This document shows positions 25,056 through 35,000 of a stretch of DNA of 64,000 nt, in pieces. Numbering within the stretch: position 1 is the first letter of the stretch; every line of letters begins with the position of its first letter. The DNA is from Streptomyces sp. CMB-StM0423 (GTDB taxonomy: Bacteria; Actinomycetota; Actinomycetes; Streptomycetales; Streptomycetaceae), in the NCBI RefSeq assembly GCF_002847285.1, contig NZ_CP025407.1:6947001-7011000 (forward strand), written 5' to 3'. Under the pieces are notes generated by a model. That model ran no database searches. It was not told where the DNA came from and saw only the letters and a list, made by a program, of their open reading frames with translations. Position numbers and translations under genes: made by a program.

Positions 25056-25883
25056 GTGCCGCGAATCGACGCCCACCACCACCTGTGGGACATCAGCCGC
25101 CGCCCGCAGCCGTGGATGGACGGCTCGTGGGCCGACCCGCTGCGGCGCACCTTCACCCTGGCCGACCTCGCGCCGCACCTGGCGGAGCACCGCATCGACG
25201 CCACGGTGCTGGTGCAGACCTCGTCGTCGTACGAGGAGACGCTGGAGCTGTGCGAGGAGCCCGACCCGCCGGTGGCGCTGGTCTGCGGCTGGCTCGACCT
25301 GACCGCGCCGGAACTGGACGCGGACACCCTCCGCCGCACGCCCCCGCGCCTCGGGGCGCTGCGCCACCAGGTGGAGGGCGAGCCCGATCCGCGGTGGCTG
25401 GAGCGCCCCGACGTGCTGCGGGCGCTGGGGCTGGCGGGGGAGGCCGGCCTCGTGTACGACCTGCTGGTCACGCCGCGCGAGCTGCCGGCGGCCATCGCCG
25501 CGGCCCGCGCGGTGCCGCACACCAGGTTCGTCCTCGACCACGCCGGCAAGCCGCAGATCGCGGCGGGGGAGTGGCAGCCGTGGGCGGATCCGGTCGCGGA
25601 GCTGGCCCGGCTGCCCAACGTGAGCTGCAAGCTGTCCGGCCTGGTCACGCAGGCGGACTGGGAGCACTGGCGGCCGGCGGACGTGCTGCCGTACGCCCGG
25701 CACGTGATCGACGTGTTCGGGCCCGGCCGGATCCTCTTCGGCTCGGACTGGCCGGTGTGCACGCTGGCGGCGGACTACGGGCGGGTCGTCGAGCTGGCCG
25801 AGGAGGCGGTGGCGGACCTGACGGCGGCGGAGCGGGACGCGTTCTTCGGCGGCAACGCCCGCCGGCTCTACCTCCGGGACTGA
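25056..25883 (+). CDS. Amidohydrolase family L-fucono-1,5-lactonase
   Basis: The 275-residue protein belongs to the COG3618 amidohydrolases. HHHLWD at residues 7-12 (HxH metal site), LRHQVEGEPDPRWL, FVLDHAGKPQI, SCKLSGLVT and ILFGSDWPVC are family signatures. It would hydrolyse L-fuconolactone to L-fuconate, feeding the dehydratase at 18899. The start is GTG 25056, 2 nt after the stop of the dehydrogenase gene, with GGAGG just before that stop. It is the last gene of the operon. Confidence 0.88.
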   Translation: MPRIDAHHHLWDISRRPQPWMDGSWADPLRRTFTLADLAPHLAEHRIDATVLVQTSSSYEETLELCEEPDPPVALVCGWLDLTAPELDADTLRRTPPRLGALRHQVEGEPDPRWLERPDVLRALGLAGEAGLVYDLLVTPRELPAAIAAARAVPHTRFVLDHAGKPQIAAGEWQPWADPVAELARLPNVSCKLSGLVTQADWEHWRPADVLPYARHVIDVFGPGRILFGSDWPVCTLAADYGRVVELAEEAVADLTAAERDAFFGGNARRLYLRD

Positions 25884-25923
25884 GGCCGGGCGGCCGGGCG
25901 TGGCGGGTGGCCGCGGCCCGGCC
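25884..25923. terminator. Hairpin between the fucose operon and its regulator
   Basis: GGCCGGGC (25884-25891) and GCCCGGCC (25916-25923) are inverted arms between convergent genes. It is a likely bidirectional terminator, though the surrounding GC-richness weakens the case. Confidence 0.45.
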
Positions 25924-25939
25924 CGTCCCGGCCCCCGGG

Positions 25940-26611
25940 TCACAGCGTCCGGCGCAGCCACTGCTCCACGCTCGCGATGTGCACCGTCGCCCACGACCTG
26001 GCCGCCTCCGCGTCCCGGCTGCGCATCGCGTCGAGGATCGCGCGGTGCTCGGTGAGCGTGCGCCGTACCGCGTCCTCCTGCGTCAGACCGCGCCAGATGC
26101 GGGCGCGGGCCGTCGGCCCCGACAGCCCCTCCAGCAGCGAGCTGAGCACGGAGTTCCCGGACGCCTGCACGATGCGGCGGTGGAACTCCAGGTCGGCGCG
26201 GACCAGTTCCTCCACGGACGGGTCGTGGCCCAGCTCCGCCAGCTCCGCCTCCAGCGCGTCCAGCTCGGGCTCCTCGATGCCGGTGCAGGCCAGCGCGGTG
26301 GCGGCGGGCTCCAGGATGCGCCGTACGGCGAGCAGCTCCAGCACCGTGTCGTCGCGGTGGAAGTCGACGACGAAGCTCATCGCCTCCAGCAGCAGTTGGG
26401 AGTCGAGGCTCGTGACGTACGTGCCGTCGCCCTGCCGTACGTCCAGGATGCGTATCAGCGCGAGCGCGCGCACCGCCTCGCGGAGCGAGTTCCGGGACAG
26501 ACCGAGCTCGGCCGCCAGCTCGCTCTCCTTGGGCAGCCGGTCGCCCGGCCGCAGCTTGCCGGAGACGATCATTCCCTTGATCTTCTCGATCGCCTCGTCC
26601 GTGACCGCCAT
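25940..26611 (-). CDS. FadR-family (GntR) regulator of the fucose cassette
   Basis: The 223-residue protein has a winged HTH (about 10-75: LPKESELAAELGLSRNSLREAVRALALIRILDVRQGDGTYV) and an all-helical FCD ligand-binding domain (about 90-210). The FCD metal/ligand positions are in DLEFHRRIVQASGNSVL, EHRAILDAM and the C-terminal H-I-x-S. It most likely represses the six-gene operon in the absence of fucose or a pathway intermediate. A perfect palindrome lies 20-34 nt upstream of its start, and related sites precede the operon. The start at 26611 is ATG with GGGAGGG upstream. Confidence 0.88.
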   Translation of the reverse strand: MAVTDEAIEKIKGMIVSGKLRPGDRLPKESELAAELGLSRNSLREAVRALALIRILDVRQGDGTYVTSLDSQLLLEAMSFVVDFHRDDTVLELLAVRRILEPAATALACTGIEEPELDALEAELAELGHDPSVEELVRADLEFHRRIVQASGNSVLSSLLEGLSGPTARARIWRGLTQEDAVRRTLTEHRAILDAMRSRDAEAARSWATVHIASVEQWLRRTL

Positions 26612-26630
26612 CTTGCGCCCTCCCTGACAC

Positions 26631-26645
26631 AGACATCCGATGTCT
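26631..26645 (-). promoter_or_regulatory. FadR-type operator (autoregulation)
   Basis: AGACATCCGATGTCT is a perfect 15-bp palindrome about a central base. On the minus strand it lies just downstream of a CATAAT -10 box (plus-strand 26656-26661). A bound repressor would therefore block its own transcription start. Confidence 0.7.
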
Positions 26646-26726
26646 GCGCGCCTCCATTATGACCTGCGTCCCCGGTGAGCGGAGCAGGGGAGGGCGGTGA
26701 ATCCGGCGCGCGGCGGAAACGGGGGA

Positions 26727-26757
26727 GGGGAGAGGCGCCCCCATGGCGCCTCTCCCC
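26727..26757 (-). terminator. Terminator of the glycerol operon (after glpD)
   Basis: GGGGAGAGGCGCC (26727-26739) and GGCGCCTCTCCCC (26745-26757) form a perfect 13-bp stem with a 5-nt loop, 27 nt past the glpD stop. Confidence 0.8.
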
Positions 26758-26783
26758 CCGGACTTCCGGCCCGCGGCGGGGGC

Positions 26784-28406
26784 TCAGCCCGGCTTGCGCG
26801 CGAGGAGTTCCCGCACCCTGGCCCGTACGTCGGCGGTGTCCAGGCCGCGGATCGTCACCGTCGTACGGCGGCGCAGCACGTCGTCCTCCGTCTCGGCCCA
26901 CTCGTGGTCCCGGGCGTAGACCACCTGCGCCCAGATCTCGGGCCCGTCGGGGTGGATGCGCTCGCCCAGGTCCGGGTTCTCGTTGACCAGGCGGGCGATG
27001 TCGAACGACAGCGAGCCGTAGTGCGTGGCCAACTGGCGGGCTGTGTCCGGGGCCATGCGGTGGCCCGGGTCGCGGTCGACGAGGAGCCGGTGCGCGACCG
27101 CGTTGGGGTTCGCCACGCCGGGCAGCGGCGTGTGCCGTACCAGGGACTTCACCGGCTGCATGTCCTCGGCGATCGCCCCGCCGTGCTCCTTGGCGAGCTT
27201 GCGGAGCACCATCCGGCCGATGTGGCGGTACGTCGTCCACTTGCCGCCCGCCACCGACAGCATCCCGCCGGCGCCCTCGGTGACGACCGTCTCCCGCTTG
27301 GCCTGCTCCGTACCGCCGGGACCGCCGGGCAGCACCCGCAGCCCGGCGAAGGCGTACGTCACGAGGTCGGGCGACAGGTCGTCGGCACGCACCGAGAGCG
27401 ACGCCTCGTCGATGATCTGCGCGATGTCGCCTTCGGTCGGGTGCACGGCGGCAGGATCGCCCTCGTACGGCTCGTCCGTGGTGCCCAGCAGCAACTGGTC
27501 CTCCCACGGCAGCGCGAAGGTGACGCGGTACTTGTCCACCCACGTCGACATCGCCGCGTGCCACGGCGACCGCCGCTTGAGCACGATGTGCGCGCCCTTG
27601 GAGAGGCGGATGGAGGGGTCCGCGGCCGCGTCCTCCAGGCGCCGCAGGTGGTCCACCCACGGCCCGGTCGCGTTGAGCACCAGCCGGGCGTCGACGCCGA
27701 ACTCGTCGCCGCTCAGCCGGTCCCTCAGGTCCGCGCCCGTCACCTGGCCGTGGGTGAAGCGCAGCCCGGTGACCTCGGCGTGGTTGAGGACGACGGCGCC
27801 GGCGCCGACGGCGGCGCGTACCGTCATGACCGCCATCCGCGAGTCGTTCATCTGGTGGTCGCCGAAGACCGCGACCGCCTTCAGCCCCTCGGTGCGCAGC
27901 GCGGGGATGTCCCGGGCGGCGCGGCCGGGGGTGATGAGGTGGCCCACGCCGTCGCGGAACCCGGACAGCGCGGAGTAGGCGAAGACGCCGGCGCCGAGCT
28001 TGGCGGCGCCGTGCGGGCCGCCCTTGTAGAGCGGCAGATAGAAGGGGAGCGGGTTGACCAGGTGCGGCGCTACGTCGCGGGCCAGCACCCGGCGCTCGTG
28101 GTGGTTCTCGGCCACCAGCTTCACCGCGCCGTTCTGCAGGTAGCGGATGCCGCCGTGGACGAGCTTGGAGGACGCGGACGAGGTGGCACCGGCGAAGTCG
28201 CCGGCGTCCACCATCGCCACCCGCAGTCCCGACTGGGCGGCGTGCCAGGCCACCGAGGTGCCCAGGATCCCGCCGCCGATGACCAGGAGGTCGTACGTGG
28301 CCCGGTCGAGCAGATCCCGGGACTCCGCGCGGCGGAGGGTGCGGCCGGCAGTCGGGTGCGTCCCGAGTGCGGGTATCGCCGCCGGGACGGTCTGCGGGAG
28401 AGTCAT
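26784..28406 (-). CDS. glpD: Glycerol-3-phosphate dehydrogenase GlpD
   Basis: The 540-residue FAD enzyme oxidises glycerol-3-phosphate to dihydroxyacetone phosphate at the membrane. It has the FAD-binding YDLLVIGGGILGTSVAWHAA (about 38-57), SSKLVHGGIRYLQ, and the GlpD C-terminal domain (LVRHTPLPG... to VRARVRELLARKPG). The start ATG 28406 lies 5 nt after the glpK stop, with AAGGAG inside the end of glpK. Genes are transcribed in the order glpF-glpK-glpD. A longer frame continuing upstream through glpK in another phase is an artefact of glpK codon bias. Confidence 0.95.
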   Translation of the reverse strand: MTLPQTVPAAIPALGTHPTAGRTLRRAESRDLLDRATYDLLVIGGGILGTSVAWHAAQSGLRVAMVDAGDFAGATSSASSKLVHGGIRYLQNGAVKLVAENHHERRVLARDVAPHLVNPLPFYLPLYKGGPHGAAKLGAGVFAYSALSGFRDGVGHLITPGRAARDIPALRTEGLKAVAVFGDHQMNDSRMAVMTVRAAVGAGAVVLNHAEVTGLRFTHGQVTGADLRDRLSGDEFGVDARLVLNATGPWVDHLRRLEDAAADPSIRLSKGAHIVLKRRSPWHAAMSTWVDKYRVTFALPWEDQLLLGTTDEPYEGDPAAVHPTEGDIAQIIDEASLSVRADDLSPDLVTYAFAGLRVLPGGPGGTEQAKRETVVTEGAGGMLSVAGGKWTTYRHIGRMVLRKLAKEHGGAIAEDMQPVKSLVRHTPLPGVANPNAVAHRLLVDRDPGHRMAPDTARQLATHYGSLSFDIARLVNENPDLGERIHPDGPEIWAQVVYARDHEWAETEDDVLRRRTTVTIRGLDTADVRARVRELLARKPG

Positions 28407-28411
28407 CGCCG

Positions 28412-29938
28412 CTACTCCTTGTCTTCGGTCCAGCCCATGGTGCGCTGGACTGCTTTGTGCCAGTTGTTGTATTCGCGGTCGCGGGTTTGGGTGTCCATGC
28501 GGGGGGTCCATTCGGCGGCGCGGCGCCAGTTGGCGCGCAGGGCGTTGGTGTCGGGCCAGTAGCCGACGGCGAGCCCGGCGGCGTAGGCGGCGCCGAGGCA
28601 GGTGGTTTCGGCGACGAGGGGGCGGACGACGGGGGCGTCGAGGACGTCGGCGAGGGTTTGCATGAGGAGGTTGTTGGCGGTCATGCCGCCGTCGACCTTC
28701 AGGGAGGTGAGTTCGACACCGGAGTCCTTGGTCATGGCGTCGACGATCTCGCGGGTCTGCCAGGCGGTGGCTTCCAGTACCGCCCGTGCCAGGTGCGCCT
28801 TCGTCACGTAGCGTGTGAGTCCCGCGATGACGCCGCGGGCGTCGTCGCGCCAGTAGGGGGCGAACAGGCCGGAGAAGGCGGGTACGAAGTAGGCGCCGCC
28901 GTTGTCCTCGACGCTCAGGGCGAGGGTTTCGATTTCGGCGGCGGTGGAGATGATGCCCATCTGGTCGCGCATCCACTGCACCAGTGCCCCGGTGATCGCG
29001 ATGGATCCTTCCAGGGCGTAGACGGCGGGTGCCTGGCCGATGCGGTAGCCGACGGTGGTCAGCAGGCCGTTTTCTGAGTGGACGGGTTCGCCGGCGGTGT
29101 TCATCAGCAGGAAGGTGCCGGTGCCGTAGGTGGATTTGGCTTCGCCCTGGGCGAAGCAGGTCTGTCCGAACAGTGCCGCTTGCTGGTCGCCCAGTGCGGA
29201 GGCGACGGGTACTGCGGTCAGGGTGCCGGAGGTGGCGTGGCCGTAGACCTCGGCGGAGGAGCGGATTTCGGGGAGGACTGCTTGGGGGACGCCCATGGCC
29301 TGGCAGATGGCGGGGTCCCAGTCGAGGGTTTCGAGGTTCATGAGCATGGTGCGGGAGGCGTTGGTGACGTCGGTGACGTGGACGCCGCGGCCGGGGCCTC
29401 CGGTGAGGTTCCAGATGACCCAGGAGTCCATGGTGCCGAAGAGGATGTCGCCGGCTTCTGCGCGGGCGGGCAGGCCCGGGGTGTTGTCGAGGAGCCAGCG
29501 GATTTTGGGGCCGGCGAAGTAGGAGGCGAGGGGCAGGCCGGTGGTGGCGCGGAAGCGGTCCTGGCCTTCGGTGCCGCCCAGTTGCCGGCAGAGTTCGGCG
29601 GTGCGGGTGTCTTGCCAGACGATGGCGTTGGCGACGGGTTCGCCGGTGTTCTTGTCCCAGAGCAGGGTGGTTTCGCGTTGGTTGGTGATGCCGATGGCTT
29701 TGACGTCGGCGCGGGTGATGCCGGCTTTGGCGACGGCGCCGTCGACGACCTGCTGGACGTTGCGCCAGATCTCGGTGGCGTTGTGCTCGACCCAGCCGGG
29801 CCTGGGGAAGATCTGCTCGTGTTCCTTCTGGTCCACCGACACGATCCGGCCATCGGTGTCGAACACGATGCACCGGCTCGAAGTCGTCCCCTGATCGATA
29901 GCCGCAATGAACGGGCCTGCAGTGTGTGCGTCGGTCAT
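28412..29938 (-). CDS. glpK: Glycerol kinase GlpK
   Basis: The 508-residue FGGY-family kinase phosphorylates glycerol with ATP. It shows [15 protein letters not shown] (phosphate loop), [35 protein letters not shown] and the [15 protein letters not shown] signature. It is the middle gene of the glycerol operon. The codon use is odd: Glu, Gln and Lys are often GAA, CAA and AAA, and nearly all other codons end in C. The flanking glpF and glpD use mainly GAG, CAG and AAG. This suggests allele replacement from another actinomycete. Confidence 0.95.
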   Translation of the reverse strand: MTDAHTAGPFIAAIDQGTTSSRCIVFDTDGRIVSVDQKEHEQIFPRPGWVEHNATEIWRNVQQVVDGAVAKAGITRADVKAIGITNQRETTLLWDKNTGEPVANAIVWQDTRTAELCRQLGGTEGQDRFRATTGLPLASYFAGPKIRWLLDNTPGLPARAEAGDILFGTMDSWVIWNLTGGPGRGVHVTDVTNASRTMLMNLETLDWDPAICQAMGVPQAVLPEIRSSAEVYGHATSGTLTAVPVASALGDQQAALFGQTCFAQGEAKSTYGTGTFLLMNTAGEPVHSENGLLTTVGYRIGQAPAVYALEGSIAITGALVQWMRDQMGIISTAAEIETLALSVEDNGGAYFVPAFSGLFAPYWRDDARGVIAGLTRYVTKAHLARAVLEATAWQTREIVDAMTKDSGVELTSLKVDGGMTANNLLMQTLADVLDAPVVRPLVAETTCLGAAYAAGLAVGYWPDTNALRANWRRAAEWTPRMDTQTRDREYNNWHKAVQRTMGWTEDKE

Positions 29939-30022
29939 GTCGCTCCGATACGTCGTTGGTTCGGCGTGGGTCGAGGTGGTGGCCTGCGCCGTCCCGCCCG
30001 GCGGGCGGGCGGGACGTCCGGC

Positions 30023-30820
30023 TCAGGTGAAGACGGCTTGGTAGAGACCGCCGGCGGCGGCGCCGCCGATCAGCGGGCCGACGACGGGGATCCACGCGTA
30101 GGTCCAGTCGGAGCCGCCCTTGTTGGGCAGCGGCAGGAGGGCGTGGACGATGCGCGGCCCGAGGTCGCGCGCGGGGTTGATGGCGTAACCCGTGGGGCCA
30201 CCGAGGGAGAGACCGATGCTGACCACGACCAGCGCGGTGATCAGCACGCCGAGCGTGCCGAGCCCGTTGCCTTCGGCGTTGAGACCCTGGGTGAGGATCG
30301 CGATGACCAGGACGAAGGTGGCGATGACCTCGGTCATCACGTTCTGCACGACGTTGCGGATCTCGGGGCCGGTGGAGAAGACGCCGAGCACCGGGCCCGC
30401 GCCCTTCTCATGGGCCTCGATGGCCTTCTGGTCCGCGTTCTCCAGATGACCGATGACGTCCTTGTCGGTCAGGTGGTGGTGGAACTGGCCGTAGTAGGCG
30501 AGCCACACGAACGCGGCGCCGATCATGGCGCCGAGCAGTTCGGAGACGAGGTAAAGCGGGACATCACTCCAGGGGGTGTCGCCCTTGATGGCGAGCCCGA
30601 GCGTCACCGCGGGGTTCAGATGGGCGCCGGAGACACCGGCCACCGCGTAGGCGCCGGTGAGGACCGCAAGACCCCAGCCGAGGGAGACCGCGACCCAGCC
30701 TGCCTGGTGGGCCTTGGACTTCTTGAAGGTGATGGCGGCGACCACGCCGCCACCGAGAACGATCAGCAAGGCAGTACCCACTACCTCGCCGGAGAATATG
30801 TCCCAATTGGACGGGTCCAT
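30023..30820 (-). CDS. glpF: Glycerol facilitator GlpF (MIP family)
   Basis: The 265-residue aquaglyceroporin has six membrane spans and two NPA half-helices: [12 protein letters not shown] (about 65-75) and [13 protein letters not shown] (about 210-220). The latter carries the Asp typical of glycerol channels. It lets glycerol diffuse into the cell for GlpK. A charged insertion ([28 protein letters not shown]) sits in a mid-protein loop. ATG 30820 is preceded by AAGGAG. The longer frame from 30877 has no ribosome site. Confidence 0.93.
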   Translation of the reverse strand: MDPSNWDIFSGEVVGTALLIVLGGGVVAAITFKKSKAHQAGWVAVSLGWGLAVLTGAYAVAGVSGAHLNPAVTLGLAIKGDTPWSDVPLYLVSELLGAMIGAAFVWLAYYGQFHHHLTDKDVIGHLENADQKAIEAHEKGAGPVLGVFSTGPEIRNVVQNVMTEVIATFVLVIAILTQGLNAEGNGLGTLGVLITALVVVSIGLSLGGPTGYAINPARDLGPRIVHALLPLPNKGGSDWTYAWIPVVGPLIGGAAAGGLYQAVFT

Positions 30821-30888
30821 CCTGCGACTCCTTTGTCCTGGGTGGTCCGTACAAGGAATCCGGTCGGCGCATAACACCCTACGTCATA

Positions 30889-30911
30889 ATTGTCGTTAGG
30901 TGTTCGACAAT
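30889..30911 (-). promoter_or_regulatory. Probable GylR operator before glpF
   Basis: ATTGTCG (30889-30895) and CGACAAT (30905-30911) are perfect inverted arms 9 nt apart. The 12-mer GTTCGACAATGC here (30902-30913) is identical to one in the gylR promoter (31802-31813). Confidence 0.6.
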
Positions 30912-31009
30912 GCCGACCGGTGCACGGCAGTGTTCCGCCACGTCACAGGCGCGTCAAGGCCCGGTGACGGGAAAACGGGGAATCGGCCAGTCGGAGGAGG
31001 CCCGCGCGG

Positions 31010-31774
31010 TCAGAAGCGCCCGGCGCCCAGGTCCCTGGCCACCGCCCGGGCGCAGTCGCGCACCGAGGCCACCAGTTCGGGCCGCAGCTCGCCGCCGGGG
31101 CAGATGCGCTCCACCGCCCCGGTGACGCCCACGGCGCCCACGGGCATGCCGCGGCGGTCGCGTACGGGAGCGGCGACGGCCGCGATCCCGTCCCAGGTCT
31201 CCTCGACGTCCGAGCCCCAGCCGCGGGCCCGGGTCAGCTCCAGGATCCGTTCGAAGTCCGCCGCCTCGGTGACCGTGGCGGGCGTGAGCGCCTTGCGGTC
31301 GCCCTCCGCGGCCTCGGCGTGCGCCACCGGGTCGACGGCGCACAGGACCTTGCCCAGCGCCGTGCTGTGCAGCGGCAGCATGGCGCCTATCTCCAGCACC
31401 TGCCGGCTGTCGTCGGGCCGGAAGACATGGTGGACGATGAGCACGCCCTGGTGGTGCAGCACGCCCAGGTGCACGCTCTCGCCGCTGGCCCTGGCCAGGT
31501 CGTCGGTCCAGGGCAGGGCGCGGGCGCGCAGCTCGTGCACGTCCAGGTAGCTGTTGCCCAGGCGGAGCAGTTCGGCGCCGAGCTGGTACCGCCCGGAGAC
31601 CGGGTCCTGCTCGACGAAGCCCTCCTGCTGCAGCGTGCGCAGGATGCCGTGCGCCGTGCCCTTGGCCAGGCCCAGCGTCGAGGCGACGTCGGACAGGCCC
31701 AGGCGCCGCTCTCCTCCGGCCAGCAGGCGCAGCACCGCAGCCGCTCGCTCGAGCGACTGGATGTTCCGTGCCAC
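31010..31774 (-). CDS. gylR: IclR-family glycerol operon regulator GylR
   Basis: The 254-residue protein has a winged HTH (about 5-70: LGLSDVASTLGLAKGTAHGILRTLQQEGFVEQD) and an IclR effector domain (about 80-250, with GAMLPLHSTALGKVLCA and VGVTGAVERI). It matches Streptomyces GylR, the glycerol-inducible repressor of gyl operons, and sits just upstream of glpF in the same orientation. The shared 12-mer GTTCGACAATGC in its own and the glpF promoters fits autoregulation plus operon control. The start is ATG 31774. Confidence 0.92.
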   Translation of the reverse strand: MARNIQSLERAAAVLRLLAGGERRLGLSDVASTLGLAKGTAHGILRTLQQEGFVEQDPVSGRYQLGAELLRLGNSYLDVHELRARALPWTDDLARASGESVHLGVLHHQGVLIVHHVFRPDDSRQVLEIGAMLPLHSTALGKVLCAVDPVAHAEAAEGDRKALTPATVTEAADFERILELTRARGWGSDVEETWDGIAAVAAPVRDRRGMPVGAVGVTGAVERICPGGELRPELVASVRDCARAVARDLGAGRF

Positions 31775-31801
31775 GGAAGATCCTCCTCAACGAGACCGGC
31801 A

Positions 31802-31834
31802 GTTCGACAATGCTGAACAGTATCGGTCATTGTC
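31802..31834. promoter_or_regulatory. Probable GylR site in the gylR/metH divergent region
   Basis: GTTCGACAATGC (31802-31813) matches the glpF operator exactly. An opposing ATTGTC follows at 31829-31834. It lies 28 nt before the gylR start, in a 257-nt gap shared with metH. Confidence 0.55.
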
Positions 31835-32031
31835 CCGCCGCAGGGGGGCGGTCGGGGAGACCCCGGACGTGCCGATCGTGCCCGAGTCTGCCGGAAAACC
31901 CCGCAAACCTGCACCGTCCGGGTCGTGGGACAGCCCGCGCCGTACCGGCTCCGGCCGATACCCTTGGCCCGTGCACCGGCCCCCGCGGGCCGCGCATAGC
32001 CGACAGCCGTCGCACACGAGGGAGTATCCCC

Positions 32032-35000
32032 ATGGCCTCGCAGCCGTCCCAGCCCGCCGCCAGCCAGCAGACCCGCGCCGACGCGTTGCGCGCGGCCCTC
32101 GCCACCCGAGTGGTGGTGGCCGACGGCGCCATGGGCACGATGCTCCAGGCGCAGGAGCCGACGCTCGACGACTTCCAGCAGTTGGAAGGCTGCAACGAGA
32201 TCCTCAACGTCACCCGCCCCGACATCGTGCGCTCCGTGCACGACGAGTACTTCGCGGCCGGCGTCGACTGCGTGGAGACCAACACCTTCGGCGCCAACCA
32301 CGCGGCCCTCGGCGAGTACGACATCGCCGACCGGATCTTCGAGCTCTCCGAGTCCGGCGTACGCATCGCCCGCGAGTCCGCCGACGCGCACACCGCGGGC
32401 GACGGCCGGCAGCGCTGGGTCCTCGGCTCCATGGGCCCGGGCACCAAACTGCCGACCCTCGGCCACATCGGGTACGGCACCCTGCGCGACGCGTACCAGC
32501 AGAACGCCGAGGGCATGATCGCCGGCGGCGCCGACGCGCTGCTCGTCGAGACCACCCAGGACCTGCTGCAGACCAAGTCCGCCGTCCTCGGCGCCCGCCG
32601 GGCGCTGGCGGCCACCGGCGTGGACCTGCCGCTGATCTGCTCGGTGACCGTCGAGACCACCGGCGCCATGCTCCTCGGCAGCGAGATCGGCGCCGCGCTC
32701 ACCGCGCTGGAGCCGCTGGGCATCGACATGATCGGGCTGAACTGCGCCACCGGGCCGGCCGAGATGAGCGAGCACCTGCGCTACCTCGCCCGCCACTCCC
32801 GGGTGCCGCTGTCCTGCATGCCCAACGCCGGCCTCCCGGTGCTCGGCAAGGACGGCGCCCACTACCCGCTGACCCCGGGCGAACTGGCCGACGCCCAGGA
32901 GACGTTCGTGCGCGAGTACGGGCTGTCCCTGGTCGGCGGCTGCTGCGGCACCACCCCGGAGCACCTGCGGCAGCTCACCGAGCGGGTACGGGACCTGCAG
33001 CCGGTCGAGCGCACGCCCCGGCCCGAGCCGGGGGCCGCGTCGCTGTACCAGACGGTGCCGTTCCGGCAGGACACCTCGTACCTGGCGATCGGCGAGCGCA
33101 CCAACGCCAACGGCTCGAAGAAGTTCCGTACCGCCATGCTCGAAGGCCGCTGGGACGACTGCGTGGAGATGGCCCGCGACCAGATCCGCGAGGGCGCCCA
33201 CATGCTCGACCTCTGCGTCGACTACGTCGGCCGCGACGGCGCCGCCGACATGGCAGAACTCGCGGGCCGGTTCGCCACCGCCTCCACCCTGCCCATCGTG
33301 CTGGACTCCACCGAGATCGACGTGATCCGCGCCGGCCTGGAGAAGCTGGGTGGCCGGGCCGTCATCAACTCCGTCAACTACGAGGACGGCGACGGCCCCG
33401 AGTCCCGCTTCGCCCGCGTCGCCACCCTCGCCCGCGAGCACGGTGCCGCGCTGATGGCGCTGACCATCGACGAGGAGGGCCAGGCCCGTACCTCCGAGCA
33501 CAAGGTCGCCATCGCCGAGCGGCTGATCGACGACCTGACCGGCAACTGGGGCATCCACGAGTCCGACATCCTCATCGACTGCCTGACGTTCACCATCTGC
33601 ACCGGCCAGGAGGAGTCCCGCGGCGACGGCGCCGCCACCATCGAGGCGATCCGCGAGCTCAAGCGCCGCCACCCCGACGTGCAGACCACGCTCGGCCTGT
33701 CGAACATCTCCTTCGGCCTCAACCCGGCCGCCCGGGTCGTGCTCAACTCCGTCTTCCTCGACGAGTGCGTGAAGGCCGGCCTCGACTCGGCGATCGTGCA
33801 CGCCAGCAAGATCCTGCCGATCGCCCGGCTGGAGGAGGAGCAGGTGCAGGTCTGCCTGGACCTGATCCACGACCGGCGCCGCCCGGCCGAGGGCGACGAG
33901 CCCGCGTACGACCCGCTGCAGCGCCTGCTGGAGCTGTTCGAGGGCGTCGACACCAAGTCGATGAAGGCCGGCAGGGCCGAGGAACTGGCCGCGCTGCCGC
34001 TGGAGGAGCGGCTGAAGCGGCGGATCATCGACGGCGAGAAGAACGGCCTGGAGGCCGACCTGGACGCCGCGCTCGCCGAGCGGCCGGCGCTGGAGATCGT
34101 CAACGAGACCCTGCTGGACGGCATGAAGGTCGTCGGCGAGCTGTTCGGCTCCGGCCAGATGCAGCTCCCGTTCGTGCTCCAGTCCGCCGAGGTGATGAAG
34201 ACCGCGGTGGCCTATCTGGAGCCGCACATGGAGAAGGTCGAGGACGGCGCAGGCGGCTCGGGCAAGGGCACGATCGTGCTGGCCACCGTGCGCGGCGACG
34301 TCCACGACATCGGCAAGAACCTCGTCGACATCATCCTGTCCAACAACGGCTACAACGTGGTCAACCTCGGTATCAAGCAGCCCGTATCGGCGATCCTGGA
34401 GGCCGCGGAGGAGCACGCCGCCGACGTGATCGGGATGTCCGGGCTGCTGGTGAAGTCCACGGTGATCATGAAGGAGAACCTGGAGGAGCTGAACCAGCGC
34501 CGGCTGGCCTCCCGGTACCCGGTGATCCTCGGCGGCGCCGCGCTCACCCGCGCGTACGTCGAGCAGGACCTGCACGAGGTCTACGAGGGCGAGGTCCGCT
34601 ACGCCCGCGACGCCTTCGAGGGGCTGCGGCTCATGGACGCCCTCATCGGCGTCAAGCGCGGCGTCCCCGGCGCCGAGCTCCCCGAGCTGCGCCCCCGGCG
34701 GGTACGCGCCGCCACCCCCGCGCCCGCCGCCGGGGAAGAGGACGCCCCCGCCCGCTCCGACGTGGCCACCGACAACCCCGTGCCCACCCCGCCGTTCTGG
34801 GGCACCCGGGTCGTCAAGGGCATCCAGCAGGCCGACTACGCCTCCTGGCTGGACGAGGGCGCGCTCTTCAAGGGCCAGTGGGGGCTGAAGGCGCCGCGCG
34901 GCGGCGGCCCGTCGTACGAGGACCTGGTCGCCACCGAGGGCCGGCCGCGGCTGCGCGGCCTGCTGGACCGGCTGCAGACCGGCAACCTGCTGGAGGCGGC

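Noticed and set aside
26784-30095. A 1103-codon open frame on the minus strand covering glpK and glpD.
   Set aside because: Its last 540 codons are glpD. The part across glpK is Arg/His/Pro-rich shadow sequence in another phase, created by the unusual codon bias of glpK.
31775-32031. A cobalamin riboswitch upstream of metH.
   Set aside because: I looked for the B12-box and the conserved core and saw neither in the 257-nt gap. A covariance-model search would settle it.
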